Made by a program: the position numbers and the translations under genes. DNA of 11,139 nt from Merdiplasma sp045118075. GTDB lineage: Bacteria > Bacillota > Clostridia > Lachnospirales > Lachnospiraceae. Positions within the stretch are counted from its first letter, which is position 1. The number at the start of each line of letters is the position of its first letter. Where the stretch lies: the NCBI GenBank assembly GCA_045118075.1, contig JBGUOI010000156.1, positions 1 to 11,139 of the forward strand, written 5' to 3'. Under the pieces are notes generated by a model. The model saw only the letters and a list, made by a program, of their open reading frames with translations. It did not search any database and was not told the DNA's origin. Positions 1 to 5,654 of this stretch are shown in pieces.

Positions 1-46
1 GCCGGATAAACCCACAGACCGTTTTTTCAAAATCCATCATTTCCAT
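1..46 (-). CDS. Possible 5' end of a minus-strand gene cut by the window edge (TilS-like position)
   Basis: An open minus-strand frame begins at ATG (44-46) and runs off the left edge after about 15 codons, reading MEMMDFEKTVCGFIR. An in-frame stop at 50-52 bounds it upstream; alternative starts are GTG at 47-49 and ATGs at 38-40 and 35-37. No good Shine-Dalgarno sequence is visible and the DivIC terminator lies just upstream, so expression would need read-through or a promoter I cannot see. In Clostridia, tilS (tRNA-Ile lysidine synthetase) often lies downstream of divIC, and the hydrophobic-then-basic N-terminus would be compatible with it. Fifteen residues cannot identify a family, so this is position-based inference only. 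Confidence 0.3.
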   Translation of the reverse strand, partial: MEMMDFEKTVCGFIR

Positions 47-70
47 CACTCATCTGTCACCGGAAAGAAG

Positions 71-100
71 AAAAAAGATGATGCAGCAGCCCACATCATC
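71..100 (-). terminator. Intrinsic terminator after the DivIC-like gene
   Basis: On the minus strand a 7-bp stem (GATGATG at 94-100 paired with CATCATC at 77-83, loop of 10 nt) is followed directly by six T (71-76) and a further pyrimidine-rich stretch. It begins right after the stop codon at 101-103. The geometry is that of a Rho-independent terminator, with a rather AT-rich stem that may be leaky. Confidence 0.7.
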
Positions 101-409
101 TCATTCTCCGTCTTTTGCCTGGTAAATAACCTCATCCTGATATACAAGCCCGAATTTTTCCCGAGCCGTTTTCTCAACATACTCATCAGATGCGATATAA
201 TCGGGCAGGGATTTCAGGTCCTCAGCCCTGTCACGCTCGACCTGGATCTGTTCCTCCAGTGCCTGATTGGAAGCCTTGTAGGAAGAGATCTTCTTTTTCA
301 TCTGAGCGCTCTGGGAGAGCATCACGGCGATCAGGATCATGACCACCATCGCAATGACGATCATGCCGATCCGGTTTGAAGTACTGACCTTCTTTCTTCT
401 ATCCGGCAT
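101..409 (-). CDS. DivIC/FtsB-like septum formation initiator protein
   Basis: This is a 102-residue bitopic membrane protein of the DivIC/FtsB family, which joins FtsL and DivIB/FtsQ in the divisome and helps activate septal peptidoglycan synthesis. The order of parts is typical: a short basic cytoplasmic N-terminus (RRKK near residue 4), one transmembrane helix at about residues 14-32, a coiled coil at about 34-66 rich in K, E and Q, then the family's C-terminal motif (YVEKTAREKFGLV, about 77-89). The size matches the family. The start at 407-409 has a purine-rich AAGG site at nine bases. A terminator separates it from the upstream rqcP, and I see no convincing promoter in the 84-bp gap, so how it is transcribed is unclear. 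Clostridia usually carry yabP and yabQ between rqcP and divIC; they are absent here. Confidence 0.85.
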   Translation of the reverse strand: MPDRRKKVSTSNRIGMIVIAMVVMILIAVMLSQSAQMKKKISSYKASNQALEEQIQVERDRAEDLKSLPDYIASDEYVEKTAREKFGLVYQDEVIYQAKDGE

Positions 410-440
410 ATAACCAATCCTTTTCCTGGTATAAATGAAA

Positions 441-480
441 ACAGAAAGAAGACGTCCGGAACAGGATAATTCCGGACGTC
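441..480 (-). terminator. Intrinsic terminator after rqcP
   Basis: A perfect 11-bp inverted repeat (451-461 and 470-480, GACGTCCGGAA with an 8-nt loop) lies 13 bases past the rqcP stop. On the minus strand it is followed by a T-rich tail (TTCTTTCTGTTTTC). The plus-strand side has no T-run, so it most likely ends the HU-rqcP transcript. The tail is interrupted by C and G, so termination may be partial and let some transcript reach divIC. Confidence 0.75.
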
Positions 481-493
481 GATCTATCCATGT

Positions 494-733
494 CTACAGA
501 TAACGGAACAGTTCCTTTGCCTCGTCTTTTCTGACTGTCTCCTGCACATCCAGGACCTGGGCTTTCACCGTTCTTGTTCCGAAGCCGATCTCTATAATAT
601 CACCGGTCTTCACATCATGGGAAGCCTTGGCAACCTTACCGTTCACTGTCACCCTGCCCGCGTCGCAGGCTTCATTGGCCACTGTTCGGCGCTTGATCAG
701 GCGAGACACCTTCAGAAACTTGTCCAGACGCAT
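494..733 (-). CDS. rqcP: S4-domain RNA-binding protein, RqcP/YabO family
   Basis: This 79-residue protein consists almost wholly of an S4 RNA-binding domain. The opening MRLDKFLKVSRLIKRRT and the later AGRVTVNGKVAK and VKTGDIIEI segments are the classic S4 signature. The small size and position beside HU and divIC match Bacillus subtilis YabO, renamed RqcP, which binds stalled 50S subunits carrying peptidyl-tRNA and works with RqcH to add C-terminal alanine tails in ribosome-associated quality control. The Hsp15 family is related, but usually longer. The ATG at 731-733 gives the canonical N-terminus, yet I see no Shine-Dalgarno sequence in the 13-base gap after the HU stop, so its translation may depend on ribosomes finishing HU. 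It shares the HU promoter and ends at its own terminator. Confidence 0.85.
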   Translation of the reverse strand: MRLDKFLKVSRLIKRRTVANEACDAGRVTVNGKVAKASHDVKTGDIIEIGFGTRTVKAQVLDVQETVRKDEAKELFRYL

Positions 734-746
734 AGACGATCAAAGA

Positions 747-1019
747 TCAGTTAAGGCTGTCCTTGAGAGCCTTACCAGCTTTAAATCTGGCATTCTTGGA
801 GGCTTTGATCTTCATCTTCTTGCCGGTCTGGGGATTTCTGCCCTCTCTGGCAGCTCTCTTGGTAACTTCAAAAGTTCCGAAGCCAACCAGCTGAACTTTG
901 TCGTTCTTTTTCAGGGTCTCAGCTACTACTTCGGTGAAAGCCTTAACGGCCTTTTCAGCATCTTTCTTGCTGAGCTCAGATTTCGCTGCAACTGCTGCAA
1001 TCAGTTCTGTTTTGTTCAT
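747..1019 (-). CDS. hup: DNA-binding protein HU
   Basis: This 90-residue protein is a full-length HU, the histone-like dimer that bends and compacts DNA and constrains supercoils. Visible features are the N-terminal helices MNKTELIAAVAAKSELSKKDA, the strand segment VQLVGFGTFEV (about 43-53) and the DNA-binding arm signature RAAREGRNPQTGKKMKI (about 55-71), followed by the C-terminal helix. The reading frame extends 14 codons further upstream, but the true start is the ATG at 1017-1019, since AGGAGGG lies seven bases before it (1027-1033) and the family starts here. It is first in a two-gene unit with rqcP, driven by a near-consensus promoter about 115 bases upstream and preceded by a leader with paired segments. 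Confidence 0.97.
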   Translation of the reverse strand: MNKTELIAAVAAKSELSKKDAEKAVKAFTEVVAETLKKNDKVQLVGFGTFEVTKRAAREGRNPQTGKKMKIKASKNARFKAGKALKDSLN

Positions 1020-1026
1020 AATAGTT

Positions 1027-1033
1027 CCCTCCT
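1027..1033 (-). promoter_or_regulatory. Shine-Dalgarno site fixing the HU start
   Basis: AGGAGGG on the minus strand lies seven bases before the ATG at 1017-1019. It rules out the in-frame start at 1061, which would add 14 residues foreign to the family. Confidence 0.9.
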
Positions 1034-1049
1034 GGAATATGAAATAATT

Positions 1050-1134
1050 GACTCGCAGCAACCCTCAGCCTTCCGGTCATGCTCCCCTTCACTCCCGGTG
1101 CGCCAAAACGCACTTGGTTTCGGAGTTGCGACTC
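1050..1134 (-). ncRNA. Structured 5' leader of the HU-rqcP transcript
   Basis: Between the predicted transcription start (about 1135) and the HU ribosome-binding site, the minus strand has several self-complementary segments. A stem GTGCG (1109-1113) with CGCAC (1098-1102) has a 6-nt loop. It is enclosed by ACTCC (1122-1126) with GGAGT (1091-1095). GCAAC (1125-1129) can instead pair with GTTGC (1058-1062), which competes for two of the same bases. A small hairpin GAGT-CGCA-ACTC (1123-1134) lies at the very 5' end and competes too. Nothing here matches a riboswitch I recognise. The pairing is seen by eye, not computed, and whether it is conserved is unknown. Confidence 0.4.
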
Positions 1135-1141
1135 TTAAATA

Positions 1142-1170
1142 CTTATATACGAGAAATGCCGATTTGTCAA
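1142..1170 (-). promoter_or_regulatory. Sigma-A type promoter for HU-rqcP
   Basis: On the minus strand a perfect -35 TTGACA (1165-1170) is separated by 17 bases from a -10 TATAAG (1142-1147). The predicted start is near 1135, leaving a leader of about 115 nt before HU. Strong consensus fits an abundant protein such as HU. The 210-bp gap between hisS and HU holds this promoter and the leader and no other gene I can support. Confidence 0.85.
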
Positions 1171-1229
1171 GCGTTTAGGCCGATTTAAGGCCTGTTTTCC
1201 GTCATTTTTAACTTATTTCCCGGGTTCTT

Positions 1230-2498
1230 TTACAGTTGAGTATCCCCATAGATCTTCCGGATAACGTCATACCCGGATTTTTCCAGTGTTTCCACCTGGA
1301 ATTTGGCATTCTTTTTCAGCGGCTGGACGGTCACGCGGCTGCCTTCCTTCCTGAGAGAAGCTGCCAGAGCAAACACTTCGCCAAGCCTTCCGTAACCGCT
1401 CTTTTCATCCACGAGAAGGGCTGTTCCGCCCGTCTGGGCACCCGGCTCTTTCCACCCGAGGTCTTTAAGGATGGTCACGATCCTTTCAAACCCGATCGAG
1501 AAACCGCACGCGCATGCCGCCTGATTGGAGAAGCGGCCGATCATCTCGTCGTATCGTCCTCCTCCCGCGATCGAAAAATTATAGTGGTCGATCGTGATCT
1601 CAAAGATCGTCCCGGTATAATAGGACATTCCCCTGACCAGTGTCGGGTCGAAGACGATCGATACGCCTTCATCCACCATGCACCGGACACTTTCCATGAT
1701 CGTGTCGATTCCTTTCGCCGCCTGCATATCAAGGGTATCCGGGCAGGCTTTTTCGCAGAACGCGGCGCACCCGGTTCCTTCCCCGGCCTGCTCAAACATG
1801 GCAAGGTACCTGTCTGCGGCTCCTTCCGGATAAGCATTCCCCCTGAGGATCTCTCCTACTCCCTCCGGACCGATCTTATCCATCTTATCAAGCGCGATAA
1901 ATACCTCATCATAGTCTTCCGGCGCAAATCCGGCAGCTGCCGCCATCGCTTTCAGGATACGGCGGTCATTGATGTGGACCGTAAATTCACGGATACCCAC
2001 TTCGGAGAAGATGCGTGTGAGCATCCCTGCTGTGGCGCCGATCAGCTCGATCTCGGCCATAATGGACGGATCACCGATGATATCGATATCGCACTGTGTA
2101 AACTGACGGAAACGCCCCTTCTGCGGTTTGTCCGCACGCCATACATTCCCGATCTGCATTGCTTTGAGCGGGGAAGGAAGCTCATTCCGGTGATTGGCGT
2201 AATACCGGGCAAGCGGAACCGTGAGGTCATAGCGCAGGCCGCTGTCCGCGATCTGGCCGCTCTCCATCCCCTTTTCCAGTTCCCTGCCGCGCTTCATGAT
2301 CTTGAAGATCAGCTTTTCATTTTCTCCGCCCACTTTTCCGGTGAGGTTCTCAATATGCTCTACGGCCGGAGTCTCGATCTGCTCAAAACCGTATCCTGCA
2401 TAAGTTTTCTTGATCAGGCCGAGCACGTGTTCCCTCAGGCGCATGTCTGACGGAAGAAAATCATTCATTCCTTTAACTGGTGTGGCGATAAATGTCAT
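1230..2498 (-). CDS. hisS: Histidyl-tRNA synthetase
   Basis: This 422-residue class II synthetase charges tRNA-His with histidine. Visible landmarks are the N-terminal PVKGMNDFLPSDM segment, the LRYDLTVPLARYYA stretch, the motif 2 loop WRADKPQKGRFRQFTQCDIDIIG, the histidine-binding LVRGMSYYTGTIFE, the GGGRYDEMIG segment and motif 3 CGFSIGFERI. The C-terminal anticodon-binding domain is present but short, ending soon after a KKNAKFQVETLEKSGYD stretch. The LRYDLTVP form resembles the HisRS branch seen in Bacteroidetes, eukaryotes and some Firmicutes, rather than the usual LRPEGTA form. The start at 2498 has AAGGAGAG six bases upstream. It follows cca by 18 bases, so the two share a transcript. 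I see no T-box leader and no clear terminator after it. Confidence 0.95.
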   Translation of the reverse strand: MTFIATPVKGMNDFLPSDMRLREHVLGLIKKTYAGYGFEQIETPAVEHIENLTGKVGGENEKLIFKIMKRGRELEKGMESGQIADSGLRYDLTVPLARYYANHRNELPSPLKAMQIGNVWRADKPQKGRFRQFTQCDIDIIGDPSIMAEIELIGATAGMLTRIFSEVGIREFTVHINDRRILKAMAAAAGFAPEDYDEVFIALDKMDKIGPEGVGEILRGNAYPEGAADRYLAMFEQAGEGTGCAAFCEKACPDTLDMQAAKGIDTIMESVRCMVDEGVSIVFDPTLVRGMSYYTGTIFEITIDHYNFSIAGGGRYDEMIGRFSNQAACACGFSIGFERIVTILKDLGWKEPGAQTGGTALLVDEKSGYGRLGEVFALAASLRKEGSRVTVQPLKKNAKFQVETLEKSGYDVIRKIYGDTQL

Positions 2499-2516
2499 TG
2501 CTCTCTCCTTATTCTT

Positions 2517-3875
2517 TCAGTTTATCTGGTTTCGTATCATCCGGCTTTTGGCCAGAAGGACTTCACGTTCATTCATATTGGGATCTTCAAGCACCACGTC
2601 AAGCAGCGCAGCAAGTACGCGCCCCACCAATGGCCCCTTCACCATCCCGTCAGCGATCAGGTCCTGTCCGGACAGTGCCAGTTCCTTCAGCCTCAGGCAG
2701 TCTCCTCTTTGAAATATCTCCCCGGCGATCCGTTCGATCTCGTCGACCATGGCGGATCTTTCTCCGGAAGAGCCCGGAAGCTGCGCCGCGATATCCGCCC
2801 GCTTCACTGCCAGAAAATCCGGGAACATGTCCTCTCCGGTCCGTGCAATGAACCGGCGCACATCAGCCGGCTCCGCTTTCGGATAGAAAGAATGCTCCCG
2901 AATCAGAAGGGTGACTCGGCGGATCGTTTCATTGTCAAACCGAAGTCTTCTTAAGATCTTCTCCGCCATTAAGGCACCTTGCTTCGCATGTTCCGGAAAA
3001 TGCCAGATCCCAGCTTCATCCTGACGGGCAGCCATCGGTTTTGCCAGGTCATGCAGCAGCATTGCCAGGCGAAGATGCTTATCGGCCCTGACTTTTTCCA
3101 AAGCCAGCAGCGTGTGCACCCCAACGTTCTCATTGTGGTGGGGACCGTTCTGCATCTGCTCAAAAGCCGCGTCAAACTCGGGCAGGATCACCGCTGTGAT
3201 CCCCAGCTTATACAGTGTCCACATCCGCTGCGGATGGTCGCTGATCAAAAGTTTTACCAGTTCCTCCCTTATCCGCTCCGCGCTGATTTTAGAAAGCGAA
3301 GGCGCAAACTCATGAATGGCTGATGCCGTCCCCGGATCGATCTCAAAGTCAAGCTGGGCAGCGAACCGCACTGCCCTCATGATCCGCAGCGCATCTTCGG
3401 TAAAGCGTTCCCGCGGGTCACCCACGCAGCGGATGATTCCCTGCTTCAGATCCACCATTCCTCCGAAAAGATCTACCAGGCCTGCGCCGGAACTGTAAGC
3501 CATCGCATTGATCGTGAAATCCCGGCGCTTTAAGTCTTCCCTGAGGGAAGGGGTAAAGGATACACTTTCCGGATGGCGTGAATCGGTATACTTCCCGTCT
3601 ATCCGAAAAGTCGTCACTTCGAAAGGCTCTCCTTTGAGGATAACTGTCACCGTTCCGTGGGCGATTCCCGTATCCACCGTATGCTCAAAGAGTCTTTTTA
3701 CCTGCTCCGGCAGCGCGTTCGTCGTAATATCCCAATCCATGGGGATCCTGCCCAGGATGCTGTCGCGCACGCACCCCCCGACGGCATAAGCTTCAAAGCC
3801 GCTGCTGTTCAGGGTCGTGATCAGTTCGGATACTTTTCCGGGAATTCGGATCTGTCTCTTTGTCTGTATGGTCAT
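2517..3875 (-). CDS. cca: CCA tRNA nucleotidyltransferase (class II, with HD domain)
   Basis: This 452-residue enzyme builds or repairs the 3' CCA end of tRNAs. The nucleotidyltransferase head is intact: YAVGGCVRD (about 30-38), the two metal-binding aspartates in DWD (47-49), RRDFTINAM (117-125) and the DPRERFTEDALRIMRAVRFAA helix region (153-173). A C-terminal HD phosphohydrolase-like domain follows, with H254, the HD pair at 275-276 and further histidines at 292, 296 and 328. The length is typical for bacterial CCA enzymes with an HD domain. The start at 3873-3875 has only a weak purine-rich GAAAGAG in front. It is the first gene of the cca-hisS unit and is transcribed away from the cold-shock gene. 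In some bacteria CCA- and A-adding activities are split between two enzymes; a poly(A) polymerase role is less likely but cannot be excluded from sequence alone. Confidence 0.93.
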   Translation of the reverse strand: MTIQTKRQIRIPGKVSELITTLNSSGFEAYAVGGCVRDSILGRIPMDWDITTNALPEQVKRLFEHTVDTGIAHGTVTVILKGEPFEVTTFRIDGKYTDSRHPESVSFTPSLREDLKRRDFTINAMAYSSGAGLVDLFGGMVDLKQGIIRCVGDPRERFTEDALRIMRAVRFAAQLDFEIDPGTASAIHEFAPSLSKISAERIREELVKLLISDHPQRMWTLYKLGITAVILPEFDAAFEQMQNGPHHNENVGVHTLLALEKVRADKHLRLAMLLHDLAKPMAARQDEAGIWHFPEHAKQGALMAEKILRRLRFDNETIRRVTLLIREHSFYPKAEPADVRRFIARTGEDMFPDFLAVKRADIAAQLPGSSGERSAMVDEIERIAGEIFQRGDCLRLKELALSGQDLIADGMVKGPLVGRVLAALLDVVLEDPNMNEREVLLAKSRMIRNQIN

Positions 3876-3914
3876 CTCTTTCTCTTTTCTCGCCCTTTGA
3901 ATCGGTCAAAATCA

Positions 3915-3955
3915 CAAATCCGACCACTGCGGTAGGAAGTCCGTCGGAAAATTTG
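3915..3955 (-). other. Inverted repeat in the cca upstream region
   Basis: CAAAT+CCGAC (3915-3924) pairs with GTCGG (3943-3947) and ATTTG (3951-3955), giving ten base pairs with a three-base bulge and an 18-base loop. It lies 40 bases before the cca start and would sit in its leader. On the minus strand only a short T-run follows, so an attenuator role is a guess. Confidence 0.35.
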
Positions 3956-3964
3956 TCCAAAAAC

Positions 3965-3994
3965 TAGACATTTTTGAAATATTATCTATATAAT
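3965..3994 (+). promoter_or_regulatory. Candidate distal promoter of the cold-shock gene
   Basis: TAGACA (3965-3970) is followed after 18 bases by a perfect TATAAT (3989-3994). A transcript from here would start near 4001 and carry a leader of about 130 nt. The -35 is less perfect than that of the proximal promoter 56 bases downstream. Confidence 0.45.
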
Positions 3995-4016
3995 CCTCAC
4001 AAATATCAGGCGGCAA
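3981..4016 (-). promoter_or_regulatory. Weak candidate promoter for cca-hisS
   Basis: On the minus strand TTGCCG (4011-4016) lies 18 bases from TATATA (3987-3992), with GATAAT (3981-3986) as an alternative -10. It overlaps a candidate plus-strand promoter for the cold-shock gene. The match is modest and the -35 poor; I offer it because no better minus-strand candidate appears in the 258-bp gap. Confidence 0.3.
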
Positions 4017-4020
4017 CGGG

Positions 4021-4050
4021 TTGACACCCTCAAGTTCAGACCTTTATAAT
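4021..4050 (+). promoter_or_regulatory. Proximal promoter of the cold-shock gene
   Basis: Perfect TTGACA (4021-4026) and TATAAT (4045-4050) hexamers are separated by 18 bases. The predicted start near 4057 leaves a leader of about 77 nt. Long leaders are a known feature of cold-shock mRNAs, where they act in temperature-dependent translation. Confidence 0.8.
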
Positions 4051-4107
4051 TTAATGGCAACATTGATTTATCGGTTAAATATCTAAAACCAAAATCGTAA
4101 CAAATTT

Positions 4108-4137
4108 ATGAACAAGAAACTGGAGGAACTGAGATGA
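4108..4137 (+). CDS. Nine-codon upstream reading frame in the csp leader (speculative)
   Basis: An ATG at 4108 opens a frame coding for MNKKLEELR and ending at TGA 4135-4137, which overlaps the csp ATG as ATGA. The csp Shine-Dalgarno sequence lies inside it, and the nine bases ATGAACAAG occur at both starts (4108-4116 and 4134-4142). No Shine-Dalgarno sequence precedes the small frame, so it may not be translated; the repeat could be a chance or duplication trace. Confidence 0.2.
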   Translation: MNKKLEELR

Positions 4138-4334
4138 ACAAGGGTAAGGTTAAGTGGTTTAATGCAGAAAAAGGCTTCGGATTTATCACCGGAGAAGACG
4201 GAAACGACGTTTTCGTACACTATTCTGCCATTCAGAGCGAAGGCTTCAAGACACTTGATGAGGGTCAGGAAGTATCTTATGAGCTGACTGAGGGACCCCG
4301 CGGGACCCAGGCCACTAACGTTGTAAAGCTCTGA
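4134..4334 (+). CDS. csp: Cold-shock protein, CspA family
   Basis: This 66-residue single-domain cold-shock protein binds single-stranded RNA and DNA through a five-stranded beta barrel and acts as an RNA chaperone. RNP1 (KGFGFI, residues 13-18) and RNP2 (VFVHY, 26-30) are both intact, and the N-terminal GKVKWFN is canonical. Length and the C-terminal GPRGTQATNVVKL match the family. GGAGG (4122-4126) lies seven bases before the ATG. It is the only well-supported plus-strand gene here, monocistronic, with one or two upstream promoters and a strong terminator. Its closest named relatives cannot be told apart (cspA, B, C, D) from this sequence. Whether it is cold-induced or constitutive is not shown, though the long leader suggests post-transcriptional control. 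Confidence 0.97.
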   Translation: MNKGKVKWFNAEKGFGFITGEDGNDVFVHYSAIQSEGFKTLDEGQEVSYELTEGPRGTQATNVVKL

Positions 4335-4380
4335 TCATGTGATTATCGTTCGATAACGTTGACATAACCTGGAGCATCAG

Positions 4381-4408
4381 GAGCAGCTTTTCAAGCTGCT
4401 CTTTTTTT
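4381..4408 (+). terminator. Strong intrinsic terminator after csp
   Basis: A perfect 9-bp stem (GAGCAGCTT at 4381-4389, AAGCTGCTC at 4393-4401) with a 3-nt loop is followed by seven T (4402-4408). It is directional: the minus-strand side has no T-run after the stem, so it does not clearly end the convergent hflX transcript. A separate small palindrome, TTATCG-TT-CGATAA (4343-4356), lies just after the csp stop. Confidence 0.95.
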
Positions 4409-4420
4409 GTCCGGAAACAG

Positions 4421-5650
4421 TCAGATCTGACCGTAAATTCCCGGGTTCACATATGCCCTGAGCATGATCTCATCAGGTCTGTATTCCAGTTCCAGCAGTT
4501 TTCCGTATTTTCGTATCAGATCAACTCTCCCCGCCTGGTCATAACGGTAATGGCGCTCGATCAGGATCAGGTCCTCACAGGCCATCTCCTCAAGCGTCTC
4601 CACCAGACGGTCTGTCCCTTCGCCTGTCAGTGCGCTTACCTGCAGGCTGCGCACCGCCAGAGGATCTTTGAACCTGCGATCCTTCGCCGAAAGATCAGTC
4701 TTGTTAAATATGGTCACGACCGGTTTATCTTTGATATCAAGACTTTGCAGCGTCTCATAAACGACCTGCATCTGCTGTTCCATCCTCGGATTGGCGCTGT
4801 CGACCACGTGAAGGATCATATCCGCATAACAGGCTTCCTCGAGGGTCCCGCGAAATGCGTCGATCAGGTGATGGGGAAGTTTGCGGATAAATCCGACCGT
4901 ATCTGTAAGCATGACTTCCATGCCTTCAGGCGTATGCAGGGCTCTCGTCGTCGGGTCGAGCGTAGCGAACAGCCTGTCCATGGCATAGACACCCGATCCT
5001 GTCAGGCGGTTTAAAAGCGTGGATTTGCCCGCATTGGTATACCCGACGATTGCAGCTGAAAAAGCGGCGCTCCCGAGCCGCGCATTTCTGGTCACCGCAC
5101 GGTGCTTCTTTACCTGTGCCAGCTCCCGTTTAAGAGAAGTGATCCTGTTTCGGATCCGCCTACGGTCGCTCTCGAGTTTCTTTTCACCCGGGCCCCTGGT
5201 CCCGATTCCGCCGCCCTGCCTTGACAGGCTCTTTCCCAGTCCGGTCAGGTGAGAGAGCCGATAGGTGAGCTGGGCAAGTTCCACCTGTATCTTTCCCTCG
5301 CGGGTAACCGCCCGTGCGGCAAATATATCCAGGATCAGAAGGGTCCTGTCCAGGACCTTGCAGTCGAGTTCATCGCAAAGTCCGGTCATCTGGGAGGGAC
5401 TTAGCTCATCATCGCAGATCACGGCATCTGCCCCGGTCTGCAGTGCAAGTAAACGCAGTTCTTCAATTTTACCGCTCCCGAGATAAGTCCCGGGATGGAT
5501 ATGTTCGAGGTTCTGGATCAGCCGTCCGACACACTCGGCGCCAGCCGATTCGGCCAGCTCTTCGAGTTCATCCAGAGACTGCTCCGTCTCACGGATATCA
5601 TCCGTACATACTCCCACAAGTATGACTCGCTCAGGATCGGTTAAAGACAT
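4421..5650 (-). CDS. hflX: Ribosome-associated GTPase HflX
   Basis: This 409-residue protein matches HflX, a GTPase that binds the 50S subunit and splits or rescues stalled ribosomes under stress. The N-terminal HflX domain includes the GTYLGSGKIEEL segment (about 54-65) and DRTLLILDIFAARA (101-114), followed by the glycine-rich GGGIGTRGPGE linker (about 146-156) and a coiled coil. The GTPase domain has G1 GYTNAGKS (203-210), G3 DTVGF (250-254), G4 NKTD (316-319) and G5 SAL (339-341), all intact. A short C-terminal domain follows. The start at 5648-5650 has GAGG ten bases upstream, lying inside the end of the TPR gene, with a four-base gap between genes. It is the last gene of the minus-strand train and faces csp head-on. 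Confidence 0.95.
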   Translation of the reverse strand: MSLTDPERVILVGVCTDDIRETEQSLDELEELAESAGAECVGRLIQNLEHIHPGTYLGSGKIEELRLLALQTGADAVICDDELSPSQMTGLCDELDCKVLDRTLLILDIFAARAVTREGKIQVELAQLTYRLSHLTGLGKSLSRQGGGIGTRGPGEKKLESDRRRIRNRITSLKRELAQVKKHRAVTRNARLGSAAFSAAIVGYTNAGKSTLLNRLTGSGVYAMDRLFATLDPTTRALHTPEGMEVMLTDTVGFIRKLPHHLIDAFRGTLEEACYADMILHVVDSANPRMEQQMQVVYETLQSLDIKDKPVVTIFNKTDLSAKDRRFKDPLAVRSLQVSALTGEGTDRLVETLEEMACEDLILIERHYRYDQAGRVDLIRKYGKLLELEYRPDEIMLRAYVNPGIYGQI

Positions 5651-5654
5651 ATGT

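Noticed and set aside
627..1178. 183-codon plus-strand frame across rqcP and HU
   Set aside because: It runs antisense to two well-supported small proteins and their promoter and leader, and looks like a chance shadow.
1177..1193. AGGCC-GGCCT hairpin as a hisS terminator
   Set aside because: The 5-bp stem is followed by A-rich sequence on the minus strand, so it is not a terminator for hisS; on the plus strand no gene ends there.
1470..1640. Dense GATC tetramers inside hisS
   Set aside because: They come from frequent ATC isoleucine and GAT aspartate codons preceded by G, rather than an origin or methylation-linked structure; no palindrome clustering beyond this is seen.
1236..2450. 404-codon plus-strand frame antisense to hisS
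   Set aside because: hisS is a well-conserved gene on the other strand, and the antisense frame shows no recognisable motifs, Shine-Dalgarno site or codon pattern; long antisense frames are common opposite biased genes.
3876..4133. T-box or other riboswitch upstream of cca-hisS
   Set aside because: hisS in Firmicutes is often T-box controlled, but no AGGGTGGNACCGCG-like antiterminator or other T-box landmark is visible on the minus strand here.
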